Positions 1 through 6,071 of a stretch of DNA of 7,152 nt are shown in pieces. The notes under the pieces are model-generated. The model ran no database searches. It was not told the DNA's origin and was given only the letters and a program-made list of their open reading frames with translations. Each line of letters starts with the position of its first letter. The first letter of the stretch is position 1. Both the position numbers and the translations under genes were made by a program. This stretch comes from CAZGVV01 sp964529155. GTDB lineage: Bacteria; Pseudomonadota; Alphaproteobacteria; Rickettsiales; SXRF01. Where the stretch lies: contig CAZGVV010000082.1 in the NCBI GenBank assembly GCA_964529155.1, positions 1 through 7,152 on the forward strand. Reading direction: 5' to 3'.

Positions 1-83
1 GGTTCTCGAAAACACTATTTTCGCCTACGTATAATTTTAAATTGAAATAACTATAACCCTCGCACCTTCTTTCGATGCGCGGG
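1..83. other. Left-edge intergenic DNA, AT-rich, no gene seen
   Basis: No convincing coding region is visible here. The stretch is AT-rich around 28-58, in contrast to the GC-richer genes. It contains a perfect -10 consensus TATAAT at 30-35, but no matching -35 box lies at 16-18 bases upstream, so it is not called as a promoter. A short inverted repeat (listed separately) lies just before it. The region may also carry control signals for a gene to the left that is outside the window. Confidence 0.5.
7..23. repeat. Short perfect inverted repeat, possible operator
   Basis: CGAAAA at 7-12 is repeated in inverted form as TTTTCG at 18-23, with a 5-base spacer. It ends 6 bases before a TATAAT box at 30-35, so it covers where a -35 element and spacer would be. 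A 6+6 palindrome in AT-rich DNA can arise by chance. No known regulator site is recognised, and the stem is too AT-rich to be a good terminator. Confidence 0.25.
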
Positions 84-112
84 GTGACACGGCACGCTTT
101 GCCCGCTATAGT
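84..112 (+). promoter_or_regulatory. Sigma-70-type promoter of the TSUP gene
   Basis: GTGACA at 84-89 (5 of 6 to TTGACA) is followed after exactly 17 bases by TATAGT at 107-112 (5 of 6 to TATAAT). The usual start point, about 7 bases past the -10 box, falls on position 119, which is the A of the TSUP start codon. There is no Shine-Dalgarno sequence before that codon. The mRNA may therefore begin at or within a base or two of the AUG, which would make it leaderless. This is inferred from consensus match and spacing only. Confidence 0.6.
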
Positions 113-118
113 CGTTGC

Positions 119-1027
119 ATGCAAATCTATCTGCCCATTGCTGAGCTTTCTGTAAATATCTTCCTGCTGCTCGGACTTGGCGGGTTGACCGGCGTGCTGG
201 CTGGAATTTTCGGTGTCGGTGGTGGATTTTTGCTCACACCTTTATTGATTTTTATCGGTGTATCACCGGCAGTTGCCGTATCTACTTCCGCTAACCAGAT
301 CATTGCTGCATCTTTTTCCGGTTTTCTTGCCCATATGCGGCGCGGCAATGTTGATTTTCGGATGGGAAACATGCTTCTTGGCGGCGGCCTGGTGGGTTCC
401 ACACTGGGGGTTTTTGTGTTCCGCTGGTTGCGCGCGGTCGGCCAAATCGATTTAATCATTTCTCTGGCATATGTCCTTTTGCTTGGCACCGTCGGCATAT
501 TGATGGCGATCGAAAGTACCCGTGCCTTACGTGGTAGGCACAGTAAGCCACTGCCCGCGGAAAATGCTAAACCACGCTGGCGCGAACGCTTGCCGCTGCA
601 AATGCATTTTCCCCGTTCCAATATGCAACTAAGTGTCCTGTTGCCCGTGCTGATTGGTTTTGCCATCGGCGCATTGGTGTCATTGATGGGCGTTGGGGGC
701 GGATTTTTCCTGGTGCCAGCCATGATTTATTTGTTTGGCATGCCCACCTCTGTGGTGATTGGCACGTCTCTTTACCAAACCATGTTTATCACAGCTAATG
801 CCACGTTGCTGCAGGCGCTCACCACCCAGACCGTGGACATCGCATTAGCCTGTCCTTTATTAATTGGTGCGGTGCTGGGCGCGCAATTCGGCGCGCGCGT
901 TGGCGTAAAATTATCGCCTGTGCATTTGCGCGGTTGGCTTGCCGCTATGGTATTAATCGTCTCGCTGCGGCTGGCATATGGTTTGTTTGCCACGCCAGAC
1001 ACTCCCTTCGTGGTGGTTGCGCAATGA
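119..1027 (+). CDS. TSUP family permease (TauE/SafE, sulfite/organosulfonate exporter-like)
   Basis: A polytopic inner-membrane protein of 302 residues, the normal size for the TauE/SafE (TSUP) family, whose members move sulfite, sulfonates or similar small anions. The two family half-repeats are plain. GVGGGF occurs at residues 32-37 and again at 191-196, each followed by a hydrophobic segment and a polar loop (for example the STSANQ stretch near 55-60 and GTSLYQ near 215-220). Hydrophobic segments lie at roughly 13-31, 36-50, 84-101, 110-131, 172-190, 195-213, 243-258 and 272-290. A charged, probably cytoplasmic linker (about 134-165) joins the halves. The start at 119 is preferred because the N-terminus looks complete and like that of alphaproteobacterial relatives I recall. 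It has no ribosome binding site and sits where a promoter would start transcription. The stop overlaps the next gene by 4 bases (ATGA). The true substrate cannot be read from sequence. Confidence 0.93.
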   Translation: MQIYLPIAELSVNIFLLLGLGGLTGVLAGIFGVGGGFLLTPLLIFIGVSPAVAVSTSANQIIAASFSGFLAHMRRGNVDFRMGNMLLGGGLVGSTLGVFVFRWLRAVGQIDLIISLAYVLLLGTVGILMAIESTRALRGRHSKPLPAENAKPRWRERLPLQMHFPRSNMQLSVLLPVLIGFAIGALVSLMGVGGGFFLVPAMIYLFGMPTSVVIGTSLYQTMFITANATLLQALTTQTVDIALACPLLIGAVLGAQFGARVGVKLSPVHLRGWLAAMVLIVSLRLAYGLFATPDTPFVVVAQ

Positions 1028-1749
1028 AATGGCTGGTGCTGGTTCTCTCCTGGCTCTGCGTTACGCAGGCAGAAGCCAGCCCCGTTGTGGCCGATCTCTC
1101 CACCTACCGCATCGCCATTGATGCCGGTTTTAACGGCATCCGCGTATTCGTATTCGGCGCGCGCAATGATGCAGGTGACGTCATGGTCGTCATTCGTGGC
1201 CCGCAAAAAGAATTTACCGTGCGAAAAAAAGAGCGCGTGGCAGGCATGTGGATCAACCGCAAGCAAGTGATTTTTCGTGGCGTGCCGGATTTTTATGCCG
1301 TTGCCGCAACCCATCCACTCGATACACTTGAAAACGCAACGCTTCGCCACTCGCTTGGCATAGGTGAGGACACATTACTAGCCGCGCCCGCTGGTGAATA
1401 TAACACCGCACGCATCGGCGAATTTTCCGAAGCACTGCTCGCCCACGAACGCGCCCGCGGATTATATCCCGCCCTTTTGCCCCTCTCATTTATGGGTGAA
1501 ACCTTGTTCAAAACCGTCGTTCCATTCCCGGACACCATCCCACGCGGAGAATACACAGCCGAAATTTATTTAATAAGTGACGGTGCATTAGTCGGTATGC
1601 AAGTGCTGCCTATCCATGTGGAAAAAAGCGGTCTTGATGCTTTTCTCTTTGACTTGGCTCACCACGCCCCGCTGCTTTATGGGCTTCTCGCCATTACGCT
1701 TGCGTTGGGAGCAGGCTGGCTTGCTGATCGATTATTTGCGCATACATAG
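1024..1749 (+). CDS. TIGR02186 / Alph_Pro_TM family protein, secreted with C-terminal membrane anchor
   Basis: A 241-residue protein of unknown function matching, as I recognise it, the alphaproteobacterial TIGR02186 (Alph_Pro_TM) family. The frame is open further upstream to 934, but the ATG at 1024 is chosen for two reasons. It gives a typical signal peptide (MKWLVLVLSW core, likely AEA cleavage near residue 18), and it overlaps the TSUP stop in an ATGA junction. The mature part looks like a beta-rich periplasmic domain. Recognisable pieces are an early DLSTYRI.ID segment, a VVIRGP segment near 55-60 and a GMWIN motif at about 74-78. A hydrophobic segment at about 215-236 should anchor the C-terminus in the inner membrane, leaving a short tail. 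The family commonly sits beside TSUP permeases, so a partner role in anion transport or redox defence is plausible, but this is inference. No strong ribosome binding site is seen; coupled translation from the permease is likely. Confidence 0.88.
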   Translation: MKWLVLVLSWLCVTQAEASPVVADLSTYRIAIDAGFNGIRVFVFGARNDAGDVMVVIRGPQKEFTVRKKERVAGMWINRKQVIFRGVPDFYAVAATHPLDTLENATLRHSLGIGEDTLLAAPAGEYNTARIGEFSEALLAHERARGLYPALLPLSFMGETLFKTVVPFPDTIPRGEYTAEIYLISDGALVGMQVLPIHVEKSGLDAFLFDLAHHAPLLYGLLAITLALGAGWLADRLFAHT

Positions 1750-1753
1750 GAGA
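1748..1753 (+). promoter_or_regulatory. Ribosome binding site of the usp gene
   Basis: AGGAGA, a good Shine-Dalgarno match, lies 4 bases before the ATG at 1758 and overlaps the stop codon (TAG, 1747-1749) of the preceding gene. It fixes the usp start and is clearly the best ribosome binding site in the window. The spacing suggests one transcript with the two upstream genes but independent ribosome entry. Confidence 0.8.
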
Positions 1754-1757
1754 ATAT

Positions 1758-2234
1758 ATGAGTGAGATGATTAAACCGGTCAAATACCTGGTCTGTGTCG
1801 ATAAATACCAGGAATCACGCGTTGCCCTGCGTTTGGCAACGGCGCGGGCCAGTGCGCGCGGCGGGCATGTGGATCTGGTGCACGTTATTCCTCCCAATGA
1901 TTTCCAATCACTCCCCGGCGTGGCTGAGCGTATGCGGCAGGAACGCCGCAGTGAGGCCGAAACGTTGCTTGCCCAGGTCGCGGGTGAAGTGCACGCTGCT
2001 TGCGGCCAATTGCCGAGCATTACGCTACGCGAAGGAAAAATTGGAGATGAAATTGTAGCCGCCACTGCTGAAGATTATGACGCCGCCATGCTGGTGCTAG
2101 GCGTTGCCGCCGAAGGCGCAGGCCGTGGGCGATTGGTCGCCTGGCTCGCTTCCCAGCTTGGCACGAAACTACTTATTCCATTATTGTTGGTGCCGGGGAA
2201 TTTGACCGATCAACAATTGGCGACGCTGATTTAA
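1758..2234 (+). CDS. Universal stress protein, UspA family
   Basis: A single-domain cytosolic protein of 158 residues, the usual size for UspA-like proteins, which help cells survive stress and often bind ATP as dimers. The Rossmann-like alternation is visible: strand YLVCVD at about 10-15 with the conserved Asp15, a helix rich in Ala and Arg, strand HVDLVHVIPP at about 37-46, a charged helix at 54-80, strand SITLREGKIGDEI with the GDEI turn near 96-99, strand AMLVLGV at about 110-116, and C-terminal strand LLIPLLLVPG at 138-147. The family's ATP-loop pattern (G-x2-G-x9-G-S/T) is not clearly conserved. The equivalent region, residues 115-135, is glycine-rich (GVAAEGAGRGR) but spaced differently, so nucleotide binding is uncertain. 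The gene follows the TIGR02186 gene by 8 bases. Its last 62 bases overlap, tail to tail, the 3' end of the RDD gene on the other strand. Confidence 0.92.
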   Translation: MSEMIKPVKYLVCVDKYQESRVALRLATARASARGGHVDLVHVIPPNDFQSLPGVAERMRQERRSEAETLLAQVAGEVHAACGQLPSITLREGKIGDEIVAATAEDYDAAMLVLGVAAEGAGRGRLVAWLASQLGTKLLIPLLLVPGNLTDQQLATLI

Positions 2235-2835
2235 CAGATTTAAACGGTAGCGCTATTACCGCCGTTTTTGCCAGCCGATCATGCCACGCCAGGCGTTTGT
2301 CATTCCAATCAATCGCAAAAAAACCTGCTCCCAGCGGGAGTAATGAACCCACATAGCCAAGCAAGCGTATTGCGCTCTGCCAGTCGGTAATGGCTGTTCC
2401 ACGGGCTGCATCCACTACCCGCAACCGCAATAACCACTTGCCCGGTGTGGTGCTCAGGAAATGCCAGAAAATAAATGAGTACGCCGAAAATACTGAAAAT
2501 TGCACCTGCGCTAACTTTCCCATTGCATTCAACATGCCTGAATCCTGCCAGATATGCCATTGCACCCGCCACGCATCCGCCCCCAACTCACGGGATGCTT
2601 GCTCAAATGCCTGCCCGTCCCAGTGCACGCCCTCATACGCATATGATAAAATAAGCTGATTAAACGGTGATAGCACTAATGCGATAATCGTGGCGTCAAT
2701 CACTGCTGCAAATAATCGCCGTTGCAATCCGGCATAACCAAATCCCTGCGGTGAGCGGATGGACGTGCGCCTGCGTGGCCGGTGTAGGCGGCTCAAAAAT
2801 TCCAACATGTGATGAGGGTATTCCTGCCAGTTCAT
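2173..2835 (-). CDS. RDD family integral membrane protein, last gene of the biotin operon
   Basis: A 220-residue membrane protein with the hallmarks of the RDD family. These are an Arg-Arg-Leu...Asp motif at the start of the first membrane segment (R39, R40, D48), a TPGKWLLRLRVVD motif at 130-142, and RLAWHDRLAKT at 181-191. Predicted membrane segments are at about 42-65, 110-128 and 156-176. A basic N-terminal stretch (residues 16-27, many Arg) should be cytoplasmic. The family is broadly uncharacterised; some members have been linked to ion transport, and none that I know of to biotin. The ATG overlaps the bioD stop by 4 bases (ATGA), so it is very likely co-translated with bioD. The last 24 or so residues are polar. 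The final 62 bases of the reading frame, including the stop codon, lie antisense to the end of the usp gene. Confidence 0.87.
   Translation of the reverse strand: MNWQEYPHHMLEFLSRLHRPRRRTSIRSPQGFGYAGLQRRLFAAVIDATIIALVLSPFNQLILSYAYEGVHWDGQAFEQASRELGADAWRVQWHIWQDSGMLNAMGKLAQVQFSVFSAYSFIFWHFLSTTPGKWLLRLRVVDAARGTAITDWQSAIRLLGYVGSLLPLGAGFFAIDWNDKRLAWHDRLAKTAVIALPFKSVKSASPIVDRSNSPAPTIME
2242..2269 (+). terminator. Terminator-like hairpin with T run after usp
   Basis: AAACGG (2242-2247) can pair with CCGTTT (2262-2267), and transcription then runs into five T (2265-2269). An alternative inner stem pairs CGGTA (2245-2249) with TACCG (2257-2261); the two share bases and exclude each other. It begins 7 bases after the usp stop, the right place for an intrinsic terminator of the left operon. 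Stems are short, so strength is uncertain. It lies within the coding end of the RDD gene on the - strand; read that way the inner stem has only a three-T tail, so it should work mainly on the + strand. Confidence 0.5.
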
Positions 2836-3509
2836 ACTACCTCTATGTCAAAAAGTGACGGCGCATTCGCCCATTTTTCTTCCGGCGTGTCCCCGCGAAG
2901 ACGTGGCAGAGCATATATCGGAATTGCCCCGCCGGTAAAGTGCGCTAACGTATCTTCGGTATCGGCATGCTCTGCCGAACAACTCACAACAATCGCACTC
3001 ACTGCAATAGCGCTGCCCCGCAATACTTCCAGTGCTGTCAGTGTATGGCTAAGCGCCCCCAGATACGTGCCCGCCACTAAAATGACCTTATATCCCAGCG
3101 CCTGCATCATATCTACGTTCGTATGCATATCCGTGACCGGCGACATCACGCCGCCAGCGCCTTCCACCAATAATAATTCAGCATTTTCATGGTGGCGGCA
3201 AAATGCTGTGACATCGGCAAGCGAAATATGCTTGCCTGCATCGCGTGCTGCCAAATGCACCGAGCGCGCCGCAGCAAATCGCCACGGGGAAATTGCTTCG
3301 ATTGCCGGCATTGACACCACATGCCCCATGCTTCGTAATAACAGCGCCGGGTCGCTTTGCTCATCCTCTTCTACAAAGCCCGATACCACGGGCTTCAGTG
3401 CGCACACGTTTTTTCCACGAGTGACATGCTGGTGAGCAAGTAGCGCTGTCACCAGCGTTTTTCCGACACCTGTTCCCGTGCCGGTGATAAAATACTTACC
3501 CACCTTCAT
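2832..3509 (-). CDS. bioD: Dethiobiotin synthetase BioD
   Basis: Forms the ureido ring of dethiobiotin from 7,8-diaminopelargonic acid, CO2 and ATP in the cytosol. From the ATG at 3507-3509 it is 225 residues, normal for BioD. The family motifs are all present: P-loop GTGTGVGKT at 10-18, KPVVSG at 39-44 with the substrate-binding lysine, and VEGAGGVMSP at 115-124 with the conserved Glu116. The TYLGALSHTLTALEVL segment at 148-163 is also typical. A GTG at 3513-3515 would add two residues; the ATG is preferred, but neither start has a well-spaced ribosome binding site. Both starts lie within the end of bioC (14-base overlap from the ATG), so translation is probably coupled. The stop overlaps the RDD gene start by 4 bases. 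Confidence 0.96.
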   Translation of the reverse strand: MKVGKYFITGTGTGVGKTLVTALLAHQHVTRGKNVCALKPVVSGFVEEDEQSDPALLLRSMGHVVSMPAIEAISPWRFAAARSVHLAARDAGKHISLADVTAFCRHHENAELLLVEGAGGVMSPVTDMHTNVDMMQALGYKVILVAGTYLGALSHTLTALEVLRGSAIAVSAIVVSCSAEHADTEDTLAHFTGGAIPIYALPRLRGDTPEEKWANAPSLFDIEVV

Positions 3510-4272
3510 CCTCACGTTTCAGCACGAGGTAATACATTTGCCACGTTGCCTTAAGCCCTTCAGCACAGCTGGAACTGGCATAATAATGCGCTTCCGCTGC
3601 GCGAAATAACGAAGGTGCGGTAAGGCCTTTGCGCGCTACTTCCCGTGTGGTGGCACCAATGGCTTTTAAGCTATGCAGTAATGCCGTGAGATGCGGATAC
3701 ACCAAATGCTGTACTTCCGCTGTGCAACTTTCTACACGCCAGCCAGCCACCTGCGCATAATCCATCAATGCATCACGTGAAGGAAATGGATTGATGCGGG
3801 CATCGCCATCTGCCCGGCGAAATGCGGCAGCCAGCTCATGCAGCGTTTCCGGCCCAAACGTGGCGATCACCGCATGACCGTTTGTTGCGGTCACCCGTGC
3901 CCATTCACGTAACGTTGCTTGCGGCTCAGCCCATTGTAATGCCAGAGAAGAAATAATGCCGCCAAGTGTTGCGTCTGCTAACGGTAACGCGCTCATATCG
4001 CCACAAATAATCCCTGCCGGGTAATGCGTCACTGCTGACTTGCACATAGGAAAGGCGCTATCCAACCCCAACATGTGCATATAATGCCCATGCAATGCCT
4101 GCGCTACAAATCCCGTTCCTGCGCCTGCGTCCAACACTCCAATTTCCGGCGCAATAGTCTGCACCGCTATTTTTGCTGTATGCGCTGCTACGGCATGCTG
4201 CAATGCAGCATTGGCGTTGTATTGATGCGCTGCGTGCCCAAATGCCTGGCGAATACGTTGATTATGCTGCAT
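3496..4272 (-). CDS. bioC: Malonyl-ACP O-methyltransferase BioC
   Basis: Methylates the free carboxyl of malonyl-ACP with S-adenosylmethionine, disguising it so that the fatty acid synthesis cycle can extend it to pimeloyl-ACP methyl ester. With the ATG at 4270-4272 it is 258 residues, typical for BioC. Motif I, VLDAGAGTGF, is at 46-55, with the acidic end of the next strand at Asp71, GDMSALPLAD at 91-100 and SSLALQW at 108-114. BioC-like signatures follow: FGPETLHEL at 139-147, LKAIGA at 202-207 and the C-terminal YYLVLKR at 247-253. The N-terminal IRQAFGHAAHQY also fits BioC. The frame is open to 4320, but that extension lies inside bioH and is unlike the family. The chosen start overlaps the end of bioH by 11 bases with no evident ribosome binding site, suggesting coupling. 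Confidence 0.95.
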   Translation of the reverse strand: MQHNQRIRQAFGHAAHQYNANAALQHAVAAHTAKIAVQTIAPEIGVLDAGAGTGFVAQALHGHYMHMLGLDSAFPMCKSAVTHYPAGIICGDMSALPLADATLGGIISSLALQWAEPQATLREWARVTATNGHAVIATFGPETLHELAAAFRRADGDARINPFPSRDALMDYAQVAGWRVESCTAEVQHLVYPHLTALLHSLKAIGATTREVARKGLTAPSLFRAAEAHYYASSSCAEGLKATWQMYYLVLKREDEGG

Positions 4273-4930
4273 CGGCGATCCATGCGCGCACCTGCGCGCT
4301 ATCATGCCAATGCGGTGCATGGGCGCATTCGGGAAGCACTTCTAACCGCGCATTCGGCAAGCGGCGGAAAAAAGCTCCGGATTGCGCGGGTGCAACCACA
4401 TGGTCACGTAATCCGTGAATCAACAGGGTAGGGGGGAATCGTGAAAAATCTAACTCCATGCAATTATAATTAGCTAGTGCATCCAACCAGTACAACCAAT
4501 CACGTCCCGGCATACGTGTGTGCATCTCCTCCAAATACGGTGCGATACTGTCAGCGCGGCCATCATCATGCGTGATCAATGCATAAGATTTACGAAAGGT
4601 GCGCGCGGGGGAGGCTTGAAGATTTTCCCGAAACAAATAAAATGTATCCCGCCCCATACCCAGGGTCTCCTCCTGTTCACGCACGAATTGAAACGGTGTA
4701 GCGATCAGTACCAGCTTTTTTGTTTTCAGCAAGCCTGCGCTAATTGCCCGCACCGCTAATTGCCCGCCCATTGACCAGCCGATGACTGTATCTGCCTCAT
4801 GCTTCGCCAGCAATTCCAGCGCTGCCTCTACGCTGCCTGCGACCGTATAATCCAAATGCACTGCATCGGGTGCAATGGCGTGTAATGCGTCCGCTGGTTG
4901 GCCCCAACCGGAAAGGCATAAAATACTCAT
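4262..4930 (-). CDS. bioH: Pimeloyl-ACP methyl ester esterase, BioH-like alpha/beta hydrolase
   Basis: Expected to cleave the methyl ester of pimeloyl-ACP, ending chain growth and releasing the substrate for BioF. The protein shows a full alpha/beta-hydrolase triad: nucleophile Ser53 in GWSMGG (51-56), Asp176 in HGLRDHVV (172-179) and His204 in ECAHAPHWHD (201-210). The N-terminal LSGWG (6-10) is the usual oxyanion-hole region of BioH and BioG enzymes. At 222 residues it is shorter than E. coli BioH (256), mostly because the stretch before the nucleophile is compact. BioG is an alternative label because of the length and SGWG start, but the HAPHW context of the histidine is more like BioH. 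Its place between bioF and bioC supports the pathway role strongly. The ATG overlaps the bioF stop by 4 bases (ATGA), and its own end overlaps the bioC start. Confidence 0.85.
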   Translation of the reverse strand: MSILCLSGWGQPADALHAIAPDAVHLDYTVAGSVEAALELLAKHEADTVIGWSMGGQLAVRAISAGLLKTKKLVLIATPFQFVREQEETLGMGRDTFYLFRENLQASPARTFRKSYALITHDDGRADSIAPYLEEMHTRMPGRDWLYWLDALANYNCMELDFSRFPPTLLIHGLRDHVVAPAQSGAFFRRLPNARLEVLPECAHAPHWHDSAQVRAWIADAA

Positions 4931-6045
4931 GCGTAGCCGTGCTCCTGCAATAAATGTGCGGCACGTGTAATATCTTTTGCCTCATGCAGCGCCGAAAAAG
5001 CAAATCGCAACCGCGCCGTTCCCGGTGGCACGGTCGGTGGGCGAATGGCCATGGCGAGAATATGGTTTTTCGCCAGCATCGCCGCCGCTTCCAGCGCCCG
5101 TTCCGGCTCCTGCACGATCACCGGTACAATGGCGCTTTGCGCCGGCTCACGGCCGAGCGCGGCTGTAAACCACCGCGCCCGCTCCAGCGCGTCCTGCGCC
5201 AGCTTGGGATTCGCCCGCAACACATGCAGCGCCATCCGTGCTGCGGCAATATCCGCTGGTGGTAAGCCCGTAGAAAACATCGCCGTGCGCGCATGGCCCA
5301 CCAGCCAGTCAATCACCGCCCGCGAAGCGCAGATATAACCCCCATACACCCCTGCGCCTTTGGATAGCGTTCCCATCTGTACTTCCACTGGCTCAGCGGG
5401 GAAAAGCCCAAGCCCATGCGCGTCATCAGTCATCAACCATGCGTCATGCTGCTGTGCCAACGCGTGCAACGCTTTTACCGGTGCACGGTCCCCGTCCATG
5501 CTGAACACCGTTTCCGTCAGCACCAAACACCGCGCATACTCCCCGCGATGTTCCTCCAGCAATAAACGGCAGTGATCGAGGTTGTTATGGGAAAAGCGCA
5601 TCAGTGTTGCACCGCTTAAACGCGCGGCGTCAATCATGCATGCATGAATCAGCCGGTCCGCCACGATTACATCCCCCGCGCCGACCAGCGCCGGAATGAC
5701 CCCAAGGCTTGCCAGATACCCGCTGCCAAACACCAGCGCTGCCTCAGTTCCCTTCCAGGCCGCTAATTCTGCTTCCAACGGTCCGTAATAGGCATGATTA
5801 CCCGTCACCAACCGCGATGCTCCAGCGCCCGTGCCTGCCGTCAGTGCTTCACGGGCGGCGGCCAGTACTTGCGGGTGGAAGCTCAGCCCAAAATAATCAT
5901 TGCAGCTAAACGACACCATTTTCTGCCCGCCGCGCAGCACATATCCCCCGGGTAAACGCTCGGTTTCGGTCAGGCTTCGGGTCAGTGACGCCGCTCGTGC
6001 CAGCGCCAAGCGCTCACGCGCCATGGTTTCCAGGGTGGTTGACAT
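4927..6045 (-). CDS. bioF: 8-amino-7-oxononanoate synthase BioF
   Basis: A PLP enzyme that condenses pimeloyl-ACP with L-alanine to give KAPA, the first committed ring-side step of biotin synthesis. It has 372 residues, slightly short but within the family range. Visible motifs are SCNDYFGLSFHP at 47-58, GASRLVTGNHAYYGPLE at 75-91 (glycine-rich, substrate-side) and FGSGYLAS at 106-113. Further along are TETVFSMDGDRAP at 177-189, DDAHGLG at 207-213 with the cofactor-binding Asp and His, and the Schiff-base lysine Lys229 in GTLSKG. IRPPTVPPGTARLR at 334-347 closes the active site. The related ligases KBL and ALAS share the fold, but the biotin neighbours settle the assignment. The ATG at 6043-6045 has an AAGGA ribosome binding site 9 bases upstream. 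It is the first gene of the - strand operon. Confidence 0.97.
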   Translation of the reverse strand: MSTTLETMARERLALARAASLTRSLTETERLPGGYVLRGGQKMVSFSCNDYFGLSFHPQVLAAAREALTAGTGAGASRLVTGNHAYYGPLEAELAAWKGTEAALVFGSGYLASLGVIPALVGAGDVIVADRLIHACMIDAARLSGATLMRFSHNNLDHCRLLLEEHRGEYARCLVLTETVFSMDGDRAPVKALHALAQQHDAWLMTDDAHGLGLFPAEPVEVQMGTLSKGAGVYGGYICASRAVIDWLVGHARTAMFSTGLPPADIAAARMALHVLRANPKLAQDALERARWFTAALGREPAQSAIVPVIVQEPERALEAAAMLAKNHILAMAIRPPTVPPGTARLRFAFSALHEAKDITRAAHLLQEHGYA

Positions 6046-6071
6046 ATCTGTTAATCCTTGTAGAGAGAATC
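6046..6071. promoter_or_regulatory. 26-base divergent control region between bioF and bioB
   Basis: The start codons of bioF (-) and bioB (+) are only 26 bases apart, so promoters for both must extend into the coding ends. For bioB, a perfect -35 TTGACA at 6039-6044 overlaps the bioF start codon. The best -10 at usual spacing is TAGAGA at 6061-6066 (3 of 6, 16-base spacer), which is weak. For bioF, TTGCAA at 6080-6085 and TACAAG at 6057-6062 on the - strand are each 4 of 6 with a 17-base spacer, but that would start RNA after the AAGGA ribosome site, so it is doubtful. I see no BirA operator (TTGTAAACC-type dyad) and no BioR box (TTATCTATAA-type). Confidence 0.45.
6055..6059 (-). promoter_or_regulatory. 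Ribosome binding site of bioF
   Basis: On the - strand, AAGGA (TCCTT on +) lies 9 bases before the bioF ATG. It supports the start at 6045 and implies that the bioF transcript begins upstream of 6059, hence close to or within the 5' end of bioB. It is the only clear Shine-Dalgarno in the biotin operon; the genes that follow rely on overlaps. Confidence 0.6.

Noticed and set aside
127..723. 198-residue open frame on the - strand opposite the TSUP gene
   Set aside because: It is the antisense shadow of a clear membrane permease gene; the composition is low in family-like motifs and rich in Pro, Ser and Arg as expected of a reverse-frame shadow.
934..1023. Upstream extension of the TIGR02186 frame
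   Set aside because: It lies within TSUP coding sequence and would bury the signal peptide that begins at 1024.
772..1350. 192-residue open frame on the - strand across the TSUP/TIGR02186 junction
   Set aside because: It spans two well-supported + strand genes and has no recognisable domain.
2231..2243. Two TTAA boxes close together, resembling a CtrA site
   Set aside because: CtrA sites have TTAA-N7-TTAA; here the gap is 5 bases and the position is after a stop codon inside a terminator region.
2809..3435. 208-residue open frame on the + strand opposite bioD
   Set aside because: bioD on the other strand carries every family motif; this frame is Ser/Ala/Thr-rich shadow sequence.
4273..4320. 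16-residue N-terminal extension of BioC
   Set aside because: It lies inside bioH coding sequence, and BioC proteins normally begin close to the segment that starts at 4272.
5634..5646. Alternating CATGCATGCATG palindrome
   Set aside because: It lies inside bioF codons for an ordinary Ile-His-Ala-Cys-Met stretch and needs no other explanation.
5985..6071. Upstream extension of bioB over the bioF start
   Set aside because: The residues encoded are antisense to the conserved bioF start region and do not resemble the N-terminus of biotin synthases.
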